Part shown: positions 7,198 to 13,810 of the stretch, in pieces
Position numbering within the stretch: the first letter of the stretch is position 1
Layout of the letters: the number at the start of each line of letters is the position of its first letter
Assembly: GCA_946611525.1 (NCBI GenBank)
Contig: CAMODS010000012.1
Coordinates: forward strand, 1-14,086
Length of the DNA stretch: 14,086 bases
Origin: an uncultured Lachnospiraceae bacterium
Lineage (GTDB): Bacteria; Bacillota; Clostridia; Lachnospirales; Lachnospiraceae
Direction of reading: 5' to 3'
Program-made: the position numbers and the translations under genes
The notes under the pieces: model-generated
Told to the model about the DNA's origin: nothing
Seen by the model: the letters and a program-made list of their open reading frames with translations, nothing else
Databases searched by the model: none

Positions 7198-7226
7198 TTG
7201 TTATTTCAATGATTAATCATTATAAT
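7198..7226 (+). promoter_or_regulatory. proB promoter
   Basis: TTGTTA (7198-7203) and TATAAT (7221-7226) are separated by exactly 17 bp. The predicted start is near 7233, about 50 nt before ATG 7284. The -10 lies in the self-complementary ATTATAAT (7219-7226) and so is shared with the minus-strand apbE promoter. Confidence 0.65.
7208..7221. promoter_or_regulatory. Perfect 14-bp palindrome over the divergent promoters (candidate operator)
   Basis: AATGATTAATCATT is perfectly self-complementary. It covers the predicted apbE start site and the left edge of the shared -10, and lies in the spacer of the proB promoter. A dimeric repressor here could block both directions. The regulator is unknown; the resemblance to a Fur box is only partial. 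Confidence 0.4.
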
Positions 7227-7247
7227 AAAAAAAGTGTGTAACGTCAA
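7219..7247 (-). promoter_or_regulatory. apbE promoter
   Basis: On the minus strand, TTGACG (7247-7242) and TATAAT (7224-7219) are separated by exactly 17 bp. The predicted start is near 7212, about 40 nt before the apbE start codon. Its -10 shares four bases with the opposing proB promoter -10. Confidence 0.75.
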
Positions 7248-7283
7248 AAACTATTGTGGCAGGCGCCATAAGTGAGAGGTTTT

Positions 7284-8123
7284 ATGAGAGATTTTTTAGA
7301 TAAAAAAAGAGTGATCATAAAGGTAGGGTCATCCACCCTGGTACACAAGGCTACGGGAAGGCTTGATTATATAAAACTGGAGAGACTGGTAAGAGAGATC
7401 TGTGATATTAAAAACCGGGGCATGGATGTATGCCTGGTTTCATCCGGGGCCATAGCAGTGGGGCGGCAGACCCTTGGGATCGACAAGCCCCGTTCCATTG
7501 CAAAAAAGCAGGCGTTGGCTTCAGTGGGGCAGGCCAGGCTCATGGCTGCATACCAGCAGTATTTTAGTGAGTATGGTCAGGCCAGCGGACAGGTTCTGAT
7601 GACAAAGTATTCCATGCTGGATAATGTGGCCAGGAAAAATGCCGAAAACACCTTTGAACAGCTTTTTAAATATGATGTGATCCCGGTGGTAAACGCAAAT
7701 GATACGGTTACCACCTATGAGATCCGTTTCGGTGACAATGACACCCTGTCGGCGCTTGTGACTTCACTTACCCACGGGGACCTTTTGATCCTTTTATCAG
7801 ATATAGACGGGCTCTATACCGGAGATCCGAAAAGTGATAAAAAGGCAAAGCTGATAGAAGAGGTGGATGTGATAGATGACAGCATTTTGTCCATGGCATC
7901 AGATAATCCCGGAAGTGACGTGGGTACCGGCGGTATGTCTACAAAAATCTCTGCTGCCAGGATCGCTACGGCCTCCGGTGCGGATATGGTTATAGCAAAT
8001 GGCGCTGATATTTCCATTCTCCACCGTATTATCGAGGGGAATTTCACCGGTACCATTTTCAATGCTCATTACGACGAGGACTTTTACATCCCTGATGCAC
8101 TGTCCGAGACGGCAGGGTACTAA
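7284..8123 (+). CDS. proB: Glutamate 5-kinase (short form, no PUA domain)
   Basis: Phosphorylates L-glutamate to gamma-glutamyl phosphate, the first step of proline synthesis; cytosolic amino acid kinase fold. The 279 aa contain RVIIKVGSSTL (9-19, phosphate-binding loop), LVSSGAIAVGRQTLG (51-65), VVNANDTVTT (135-144), FGDNDTLSALV (149-159), LLSDIDGLYTGDP (170-182) and GTGGMSTKISAA (214-225, ATP site). The chain ends near residue 279, whereas E. coli ProB has about 367 residues with a C-terminal PUA domain; that domain is absent, as in some Firmicute enzymes. ATG 7284 matches the usual N-terminus; GTG 7272 is an alternative with a poorer fit. AGAGG (7275-7279) is close, 4 nt away. proA is not in the window; azlC follows 20 nt later, probably in the same transcript. 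Confidence 0.93.
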   Translation: MRDFLDKKRVIIKVGSSTLVHKATGRLDYIKLERLVREICDIKNRGMDVCLVSSGAIAVGRQTLGIDKPRSIAKKQALASVGQARLMAAYQQYFSEYGQASGQVLMTKYSMLDNVARKNAENTFEQLFKYDVIPVVNANDTVTTYEIRFGDNDTLSALVTSLTHGDLLILLSDIDGLYTGDPKSDKKAKLIEEVDVIDDSILSMASDNPGSDVGTGGMSTKISAARIATASGADMVIANGADISILHRIIEGNFTGTIFNAHYDEDFYIPDALSETAGY

Positions 8124-8143
8124 TACAGATCGGTTTTCGTGTT

Positions 8144-8845
8144 ATGTCTGATATAAAAAAGGAAATAAAAACAGGAATGATTGACTCGCTGCCCATTGCA
8201 GCGGGCTATCTGGGTGTGAGTTTCACCTTTGGGATACTTGCAGTGTCCTATGGTATTGACGCGGGTACAGCTACTCTGATATCACTATTGAATCTGACTT
8301 CGGCAGGACAGTTTGCCGGGATCACTGCGATAGCAGGAGGAGCGGGCTATTTGGAGCTGTTTCTGACACAGCTTATCATCAATCTCCGATACTCCCTTAT
8401 GAGTCTTTCACTTTCTCAAAAATTGTCCAAAGACTTCGATACCAAAAAGCGTCTGATAGCTTCCTTTGTGATCACTGATGAGATCTTTGCGGTAGCCTCA
8501 TCCAAAGAGGAGCCGGTGCGGTTTCCTTATATGGTGGGGCTGGGTGTGCCGCCCATCATAGGATGGACTCTGGGAACCTTTTTGGGAGCGGTTGCGGGAT
8601 CAAATCTGCCTGCATCCATAGGAAGTGCCTTAAGTGTGGCGCTTTATGCCATGTTTGTGGCCATAGTGCTGCCGCCTGCAAGAGAGCACAGGCCGGTAGC
8701 CCTGGTGGCGGTGATAGCACTTGTTATAAGCTGCCTTTTATATTACATTCCGGCATTTGATAATATCGGAAGCGGGTTTTCGGTGATCATAACCACAATT
8801 ATCGCCGCGGGACTTGGAGCGGTATTTTTCCCCGTGGAGGAGTAG
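8144..8845 (+). CDS. azlC: AzlC-family branched-chain amino acid exporter, large subunit
   Basis: Membrane subunit (233 aa) of an AzlCD-type amino acid exporter; characterised relatives export branched-chain amino acids or analogues such as azaleucine. Family features: the N-terminal block LPIAAGYLGVSFTFGILAVSYG (16-37), SLLNLTSAGQFAG (47-59, AGQF hallmark), LTQLIINLRYSLMSLSLS (74-91, NLRY hallmark), then FVITDEIFAVA (107-117) and hydrophobic segments to the end. About six spans are likely. There is no obvious ribosome site ahead of ATG 8144, so expression may depend on read-through or coupling from proB. It is followed after one base by azlD, its obligate partner. Confidence 0.92.
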   Translation: MSDIKKEIKTGMIDSLPIAAGYLGVSFTFGILAVSYGIDAGTATLISLLNLTSAGQFAGITAIAGGAGYLELFLTQLIINLRYSLMSLSLSQKLSKDFDTKKRLIASFVITDEIFAVASSKEEPVRFPYMVGLGVPPIIGWTLGTFLGAVAGSNLPASIGSALSVALYAMFVAIVLPPAREHRPVALVAVIALVISCLLYYIPAFDNIGSGFSVIITTIIAAGLGAVFFPVEE

Positions 8846-8846
8846 A

Positions 8847-9149
8847 ATGAATATTTACACAGCAATTATTCTAATGGCAGTGACCACATATCTGATTCGT
8901 ATGCTGCCTTTTACTCTGTTTCAGAGAGAGATCAAAAACAAGACGGTAAAGAGCTTTTTATTTTATGTGCCCTTTGCCTGCCTGACGGCCATGACCATTC
9001 CGTCCATACTGTATGCCACCCAGTCCATGATCAGTGCCGCAGCAGGTCTTGTGGTGGCCCTCATTTTGGGATGGAATAAAAAAAGCCTCCCGGTGGTGGC
9101 AGTGGCTGCCTGCGTTACAGTCTTTATTTTCGAGAGGATACTGCTGTAA
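8847..9149 (+). CDS. azlD: AzlD-family exporter, small subunit
   Basis: Small membrane partner of AzlC, 100 aa, with about three or four spans. The family pattern TYLIRMLPFTLF (15-26, RxLPF motif) is clear, as are FYVPFACLTAMTIPSIL in the second segment and a C-terminal hydrophobic pair. ATG 8847 is selected: GGAGGAG (8836-8842) lies within the end of azlC, 4 nt upstream, and the azlC stop is one base before the start, so the two are translationally coupled. No convincing terminator follows; 9150-9239 holds a weak imperfect repeat and the promoter of the next gene. Confidence 0.92.
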   Translation: MNIYTAIILMAVTTYLIRMLPFTLFQREIKNKTVKSFLFYVPFACLTAMTIPSILYATQSMISAAAGLVVALILGWNKKSLPVVAVAACVTVFIFERILL

Positions 9150-9200
9150 GAATACAGCCTGCTGTTACTTTTAGTCGCGGCTTTTGCGGACTGTCGCCTA

Positions 9201-9229
9201 TTGATAAACCGGTATTTTTGAGGTATAAT
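9201..9229 (+). promoter_or_regulatory. Promoter of the cyclo-ligase gene (near-leaderless)
   Basis: TTGATA (9201-9206) and a perfect TATAAT (9224-9229) are separated by 17 bp. The expected transcription start, about 9236, is only some 4 nt before ATG 9240, leaving no room for a ribosome-binding site. Confidence 0.7.
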
Positions 9230-9239
9230 CGCAGTCGTT

Positions 9240-9719
9240 ATGGATATGCTTTCTGAGATAAAAAGAATAGTTGATGACAGGGCGGACGAGGCTCTTGATA
9301 TTTTGATGTATTATCCCCTGAGGGATGAGGTGGATCTCCGTCCCCTTTTTTATGACCTTCGGGATGAGGGCCATCATCTGTATTTCCCCGTGACTGAGGA
9401 TGAGGATATGGAGTTTTATGAGGTGAAAAGCTTAGATGACTTTGTCCCCGGAGCCCTGGGGATATCGGAGCCTGACCGCATGGGACACCGGTACAGTTAT
9501 GAAAAAAGGAAGACAATCTGCCTGACTCCCGGCACCAGATTCTCACAAAAGCATCAGAGAAAAGGCCGTGGCAAGGGCTACTACGACAGGTTTTTTGCTG
9601 ATAAGGAAGATATATTCAAGATAGGAGTTACCACCGAGTCCCGGGTTATCCCTGAGATGGAGAGCAATCCCTGGGATGTTGACATGGATGTGGTGGTTAC
9701 AGAGGACAGGATAATATGA
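9240..9719 (+). CDS. 5-formyltetrahydrofolate cyclo-ligase homologue, short N-terminus
   Basis: Homologue of 5-formyl-THF cyclo-ligase (MTHFS/YgfA), which converts 5-formyl-THF to 5,10-methenyl-THF with ATP in folate one-carbon metabolism. Matching blocks: YYPLRDEVDLRPLF (24-37), MEFYEVKSLDDFVPGALGISEP (57-78), ICLTPGTRF (93-101, usually LVPGxxF), KGRGKGYYDRFF (108-119, usually RxGxGxGYYDRF) and NPWDVDMDVVVTE (143-155). The protein has 159 aa where the family usually has about 180-200. The missing part is the N-terminal helix with the conserved Lys/Arg of the ATP site. An in-frame stop at 9219-9221 excludes extension from an ATG upstream, and the other frames of 9150-9239 show no family sequence. 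It is either a real short variant or a remnant; the intact frame and good promoter favour function. No Shine-Dalgarno sequence precedes ATG 9240. Confidence 0.75.
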   Translation: MDMLSEIKRIVDDRADEALDILMYYPLRDEVDLRPLFYDLRDEGHHLYFPVTEDEDMEFYEVKSLDDFVPGALGISEPDRMGHRYSYEKRKTICLTPGTRFSQKHQRKGRGKGYYDRFFADKEDIFKIGVTTESRVIPEMESNPWDVDMDVVVTEDRII

Positions 9720-9807
9720 TTGGGCTATGAAGCAAAGAAGCACAGACGAGAATCTGTTCTGAGATAAGAAAGACCATAGGCTATGAAGAACAGGAGGAGC
9801 TTATTAA

Positions 9808-10845
9808 ATGAATATTAGTCAGGAACTTATTGTAAACGTGGACATTAACCTTGCGTCTTTGATACTTATGCTGGGTGTTCTCATTATGGCTTTGCGCACC
9901 CTTAATTTCAAGGATATGAGAGGTCTTGTCTATATCAACATGGTAATACTGATCATCATTTACAACGTTGCCTGTATGGGGCAGTATTATGTTTATGACA
10001 CACGTGGGTCTATGACACTTATATTGCTTCTTAATCTGATCATTGAGGTGTCGCTCAATCTCGTTGTTTATTTTTTCCTTATATTTGTCATGTACGAGAT
10101 ATTTAAAAGCAGGGATTATGTAAAACGAAAGCTTTTTAAATATACCATTCCCGTTGTTTTGCTCATCATAGCCAATATCATAAGCTTCTTTAATGGTTTC
10201 CTCTGGACCTATGATGAGAATTATATGTATGTGCAAAAAGTTGCTTATTATCCGTACATGCTGATAGAGTACGCTTATATCGTATATGCCATCATACAGT
10301 ATTTCCGGTTCAAGTCGCAGGAAAAAAGCTCGGCACGTTTTAATATCTGGCTTTATCTGATCCCTATGGTGATCGGTACCATAGCAGAGATGCTGACGGG
10401 ATACGTAGCTTTTACCCTTGGCTCGGCCATAGCATTTACAGCTCTTTATCTGGTCATGGCAAGGGAGATGGGCTACAGAGACTATGAGAGTGGCTTTTAT
10501 AATCCCATATTCCTTTCTCATCTTTACAGTCTGGTGGACAACGGGACATACGACCTGTCCAGTATCATCACCTGTGAGCTGGCTGATGAGAGCCAGCTGG
10601 AGAAATTCTGCGAAGCCCTTCGATCGGTGCTTCCTGATGGTACGGATACCATCCGGACCGATGCCAACAAGTTTATCACCGTATCAGAGTCGGCAGACCG
10701 CGGATATGTGTTTATGCTGACTGAGGACATAGCCATGGTAGCTGAGGAGGCCGGGATAGAAGTGGAGGTTGACAGCCTCATCAAGGGCAAAAAGGAGATC
10801 GCTGCAGACTTTTTCATTGATAACATCAGGTTAAGGAGGAATTGA
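9808..10845 (+). CDS. 7TM membrane protein with degenerate GGDEF-like C-terminal domain
   Basis: No named family can be assigned. The 345-aa protein has about seven hydrophobic spans (roughly 14-29, 41-57, 71-97, 113-130, 149-165, 180-198 and 202-217) with short loops and no signal peptide, followed by a cytosolic tail of about 125 residues. The tail starts DYESGFYNPIFL (225-236), which resembles the DxLTGLYNRxxF entry of GGDEF domains, and later has IRTDANKFITV (282-292) where RxGGDEFxxx would stand. The GG and catalytic acids are missing and the tail is shorter than the usual 160 residues, so cyclase activity is not expected. A receptor or adaptor role is inference. AGGAGGAG (9792-9799) supports ATG 9808. 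The next gene starts 2 nt after the stop and encodes a related membrane domain. A 9781-10521 antisense frame is a shadow. Confidence 0.75.
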   Translation: MNISQELIVNVDINLASLILMLGVLIMALRTLNFKDMRGLVYINMVILIIIYNVACMGQYYVYDTRGSMTLILLLNLIIEVSLNLVVYFFLIFVMYEIFKSRDYVKRKLFKYTIPVVLLIIANIISFFNGFLWTYDENYMYVQKVAYYPYMLIEYAYIVYAIIQYFRFKSQEKSSARFNIWLYLIPMVIGTIAEMLTGYVAFTLGSAIAFTALYLVMAREMGYRDYESGFYNPIFLSHLYSLVDNGTYDLSSIITCELADESQLEKFCEALRSVLPDGTDTIRTDANKFITVSESADRGYVFMLTEDIAMVAEEAGIEVEVDSLIKGKKEIAADFFIDNIRLRRN

Positions 10846-10847
10846 TC

Positions 10848-11564
10848 ATGTCGTTTTTTGTAGAGAGAGATTTCGCCACTATTTTTTTGGATGGCGCCAC
10901 TATACTTTTACTGATCATTCTCATGGTCATGTCATCTGAGGAAAGAAAAAGAGGCCGCGATGATGACAAGAACTTTTTTTGGCTCCTTATAGTGAACTGC
11001 ATCATGGCAGTTGGTGATACCGTAGCTTATGTCAACGAATACAAGACGCCTTATGCATTGCACACCACATTTAGTACCATTGGTATGACGATATTCTATT
11101 TCAGCTTCATCCTTTTTGTGATGATATGGATGGATTATTGCAGGATCAGATTTAAGGAAAGAGGAGTCTCATCCGGAAGGTCCTTCAGACCCGAGTATAT
11201 ACCGGGAGTAGTAATGCTTGCCATGGTGCTTATCAATGTATTTACGGGCTGGATATTTGCCTATGACAAAGTGACGGGTGACTACAACAGAGGGTTTATG
11301 TTCATAGTTGTATATATCGTTTTTGCATATTATGTTATTGGTGGCTTTGTACATGTTGGCAAATACAGAAGCAGGAAATCCAATGTGCGTCTGATCCCTA
11401 TGTCTGTGTATATCCTTCCGATAATCTTTGGCTTTGTATTTACTTTTGCAGTATCGGGATCTGCGTCCTTTGCATCCATTGGACTTGCCACATCGATCAC
11501 CTTTACATACATTGGGACCATAAACGAGTCGTTGAATATCAGTTATAAAAAAGCAGTTAAATAA
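10848..11564 (+). CDS. Stand-alone 7TM membrane protein, paralogue of the preceding gene
   Basis: A 238-aa membrane protein with about seven spans (approximately 12-28, 43-60, 75-95, 117-137, 149-168, 185-202 and 205-224) and an unremarkable 14-residue tail; function not recognised. It resembles the membrane half of the preceding protein: both carry an IPxV span start, NxFxGxxxxYD before a Tyr-rich span, an R/K-rich loop, a Y(I/L)(L/I)P span and a late IGxA or LGSA segment. It lacks the GGDEF-like tail, so it is the sensor-like half alone. ATG 10848 is used because AAGGAGGA (10833-10840) is 7 nt upstream, only 2 nt after the preceding stop; the two genes form one operon and may encode partners. 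A weak terminator follows at 11624. Confidence 0.75.
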   Translation: MSFFVERDFATIFLDGATILLLIILMVMSSEERKRGRDDDKNFFWLLIVNCIMAVGDTVAYVNEYKTPYALHTTFSTIGMTIFYFSFILFVMIWMDYCRIRFKERGVSSGRSFRPEYIPGVVMLAMVLINVFTGWIFAYDKVTGDYNRGFMFIVVYIVFAYYVIGGFVHVGKYRSRKSNVRLIPMSVYILPIIFGFVFTFAVSGSASFASIGLATSITFTYIGTINESLNISYKKAVK

Positions 11565-11623
11565 GGTGGCTGTGTTATTTGATGGATCCCGATGTGATGG
11601 AATGAAAGTATATGTGTAGAAAT

Positions 11624-11645
11624 GAGGTGCATTGCCGCCTCTTTT
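11624..11645 (+). terminator. Weak intrinsic terminator candidate
   Basis: A 6-bp stem, GAGGTG with CGCCTC (one T:G pair), has a 6-nt loop and is followed by only TTTT (11642-11645). It could end the membrane protein operon just before the miaB promoter, with low efficiency. Confidence 0.45.
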
Positions 11646-11646
11646 C

Positions 11647-11655
11647 TGCTACAAT
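11647..11655 (+). promoter_or_regulatory. Extended -10 promoter of miaB (near-leaderless)
   Basis: TGCTACAAT is an extended -10 (TGn plus TACAAT, 11650-11655). No good -35 is found at 16-18 bp. The expected start near 11662 is about 3 nt before ATG 11665, and no Shine-Dalgarno sequence is present. Confidence 0.5.
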
Positions 11656-11664
11656 GAAGTAGTT

Positions 11665-13101
11665 ATGGATAAGACTGCAAGAATATTGGACTCCGGGGAG
11701 CAGCTTCGCTTTATAGGGCTGGCTCGGGAGCTTTTGGATAAAAAGATAAAAGAAATAGGGAGACAGCTTACCTTTCACGTTACCACCTTTGGCTGCCAGA
11801 TGAATGCCAGAGACTCTGAGAAGCTCATTGGCATCCTAAAGGACGTGGGATACGTCTGGGAGGAGTCAGAGGATGCGGATCTGGTGATCTACAACACCTG
11901 CACGGTCAGGGACAATGCCAACCAAAAGGTATATGGCAAGCTGGGGTATCTTCATGGTTTCAAAAAAAAGAATCCACTGATGAAGATAGGCATGTGCGGC
12001 TGCATGATGCAGGAACCTTCGGTAGTTGAGAAGATTCAAAAGTCATATCCTTTTGTGGATATGATCTTTGGTACTCATAATATCTATCAGCTTGGAGAAC
12101 TAATATATCTTATGCTGGGAGGAGAAGATGAGGGACATGGTGTCACCGTTACCAAGCGCGGACAGGTGATAAGCGTTTGGGACGAGGCTTCAGGCATCAT
12201 GGAGGATCTCCCCACTGAGAGGAAGTATCCCTTTAAGTCCGGCGTCAATATCATGTACGGCTGTGACAATTTCTGCAGCTACTGTATAGTTCCCTATGTA
12301 CGGGGACGGGAGAGGAGTCGCGATCCCAAAGAGATCATACGTGAGATTGAGAGACTTTGCGCCGATGGTGTGTCAGAGATCATGCTCTTGGGACAAAATG
12401 TCAACTCCTATGGACATGGCGCCGATTTTGATATGAGCTTTCCCGAACTTTTGCGTGAGGTATGCAGAGTGGAGGGGATAGAGAGGGTGAGGTTTATGAC
12501 CTCCCATCCCAAGGATCTGTCAGATGAGCTTATATCGGTTATGGCTGATGAGCCAAAGGTATGCAGACATCTGCATCTGCCACTCCAGTCCGGGAGCAGC
12601 AGACTTTTGGCAGAGATGAACAGGCATTACGATAAGGATAAGTATCTTGATCTGGTGGATCGGATCAAGGATGCCATTCCGGATATAGCCCTTACTACCG
12701 ATATCATCGTGGGCTATCCTACTGAGACCGAGGAGGACTTTTTGGAGACCATGGATGTGGTATCAAAGGTGAGGTATTCCGCGGCCTTTACATTTATTTA
12801 TTCACAGCGTACCGGGACACCGGCAGCGAAGCTTCCCATGGTACCGGAGGCAGTGGTCCATGATCGCTTTGACAGGTTACTAAAGCTGGTACAGGATATC
12901 GGGGCAGAGGAAAACGGTAAGCTGGTTGGCAGCAAACAGGTGGTTTTGGTGGAACAGCTCAATGAAAAGGAGCCCGGACTTGTCACCGGAAGACTTTCCA
13001 ACAACCTTACAGTCCACCTCCCCGGGGATGCATCCATGATAGGACAATACGTTCCCGTTACTATTACAGAAAGTGGAGGCTTTTATCTTAAGGGAGAGTG
13101 A
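11665..13101 (+). CDS. miaB: tRNA-2-methylthio-N6-dimethylallyladenosine synthase
   Basis: Radical SAM methylthiotransferase that adds the 2-methylthio group to i6A37 of tRNAs reading UNN codons. The 478 aa contain a short N-terminal helical extension (1-34), the UPF0004 domain with the auxiliary-cluster cysteines C44 (FGCQMN), C79 (YNTCTVR) and C113 (GCMMQ), the radical SAM motif CDNFCSYC (C200, C204, C207) followed by PYVRGRERSR, the LGQNVNSYG block, LPLQSGSS, TDIIVGYPTE, and a C-terminal TRAM domain (about 412-478) for tRNA binding. ATG 11665 is the first natural start; an in-frame TTG 11632 lies within the upstream hairpin. There is no ribosome site. Here miaB precedes ruvA; in many Firmicutes it precedes mutS instead. 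Confidence 0.95.
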   Translation: MDKTARILDSGEQLRFIGLARELLDKKIKEIGRQLTFHVTTFGCQMNARDSEKLIGILKDVGYVWEESEDADLVIYNTCTVRDNANQKVYGKLGYLHGFKKKNPLMKIGMCGCMMQEPSVVEKIQKSYPFVDMIFGTHNIYQLGELIYLMLGGEDEGHGVTVTKRGQVISVWDEASGIMEDLPTERKYPFKSGVNIMYGCDNFCSYCIVPYVRGRERSRDPKEIIREIERLCADGVSEIMLLGQNVNSYGHGADFDMSFPELLREVCRVEGIERVRFMTSHPKDLSDELISVMADEPKVCRHLHLPLQSGSSRLLAEMNRHYDKDKYLDLVDRIKDAIPDIALTTDIIVGYPTETEEDFLETMDVVSKVRYSAAFTFIYSQRTGTPAAKLPMVPEAVVHDRFDRLLKLVQDIGAEENGKLVGSKQVVLVEQLNEKEPGLVTGRLSNNLTVHLPGDASMIGQYVPVTITESGGFYLKGE

Positions 13102-13121
13102 TTCAGGCATTCATAGTGTGG

Positions 13122-13148
13122 CTGTCATTCTGAGCGAAGCGAAGAATC
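13122..13148 (+). repeat. GCGAAGC hairpin repeat, copy 1
   Basis: ATTCT (13127-13131) pairs with AGAAT (13143-13147), enclosing GAGCGAAGCGA: tandem G/A mismatches, then GC/GC around a GAA triloop. It lies between miaB and ruvA. Outside it, TGTGG (13117-13121) and CCACA (13149-13153) extend the symmetry, and CATTCATAG occurs at 13108-13116 and 13157-13165. Confidence 0.85.
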
Positions 13149-13179
13149 CCACAAAACATTCATAGACTTTTGGAGAGAA

Positions 13180-13782
13180 ATGTACGCATATATTTCAGGA
13201 ACTATAGATTATGTTACCGATAATGCCGTGGTGGTTGACAATCATGGGATAGGATACGAAATCATGATGTCATCATCGGATCTGGGAGTCCTGCATCATG
13301 GTGATGAGGCAAAGATCTACACCCACTATCAGGTTAGCGAGAACAATATTGGGCTGTATGGTTTTTTAAACCGTGACACCAAGAGGGTATTTAATCTCTT
13401 ACTTTCCGTAAACGGTGTGGGTCCTAAGGGAGCGCTTGCAGTGCTTTCCGTACTATCCGTGGAGGATCTGACCTACGCGGTGCTTGGTGACAATGAAAAA
13501 GCTATTACTGCAGCACCGGGCATAGGCCCAAAGGCTGCGAAAAAGATAATATTAGAACTCAAGGACAAGCTGGATCTAAACGATGCGGTATCCGAGACCT
13601 TGGATCGTGGCTCTGCGGCATCTTCAGTCAACAGCAGCATTAAAAATAACGTTCTCATGGGACTTACGGCTTTGGGCTTTTCATCATCGGATGCCCTAAG
13701 AGCCCTCAATTCCATTGAGATCACTGAGGATACTACGGAAGAGGAGCTGTTAAAAGCCGCACTCAAAAGTATTAATGTATAG
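13180..13782 (+). CDS. ruvA: Holliday junction branch migration complex subunit RuvA
   Basis: DNA-binding tetramer that holds the Holliday junction while the RuvB motor drives branch migration in recombinational repair. The 200-aa length is standard. Domain I (1-63) is the OB fold, starting MYAYISGTIDYV and including VVVDNHGIGYEI. Domain II has two helix-hairpin-helix motifs, LLSVNGVGPKGALAVLS (about 69-85) and ITAAPGIGPKAAKKIILELK (about 109-128). An acidic, Ser/Asn-rich linker (about 131-153) leads to domain III (about 154-200, MGLTALGFSSSDALRAL), which contacts RuvB. The ribosome site GGAGAG (13172-13177) is unusually close to ATG 13180. ruvB follows after 175 nt containing several hairpin repeats. 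No ruvC is in view, which is common in Firmicutes. Confidence 0.96.
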   Translation: MYAYISGTIDYVTDNAVVVDNHGIGYEIMMSSSDLGVLHHGDEAKIYTHYQVSENNIGLYGFLNRDTKRVFNLLLSVNGVGPKGALAVLSVLSVEDLTYAVLGDNEKAITAAPGIGPKAAKKIILELKDKLDLNDAVSETLDRGSAASSVNSSIKNNVLMGLTALGFSSSDALRALNSIEITEDTTEEELLKAALKSINV

Positions 13783-13810
13783 CAAGTATGCGAGCGATGG
13801 ATTATTAAGA

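Noticed and set aside
7205..7226. Fur box in the apbE-proB gap
   Set aside because: One half fits (ATCATTAT) but the centre has an extra base relative to the consensus; too weak to name the regulator.
9150..9200. Terminator after azlD
   Set aside because: ACAG/CTGT and AGTC/GACT arms are short or interrupted and no T tract follows a stable stem.
9723..9788. Direct repeat GGCTATGAAG at 9723-9732 and 9779-9788, with tiny open frames
   Set aside because: Only 10 bp long, with no dyad symmetry and no ribosome sites; the frames are 11-12 codons, so there is no support for a gene or operator.
9781..10521. 246-aa open frame on the minus strand
   Set aside because: It is antisense to the 7TM gene, rich in His, Tyr, Ile and Lys without family motifs, and has no ribosome site; the plus-strand gene explains the region.
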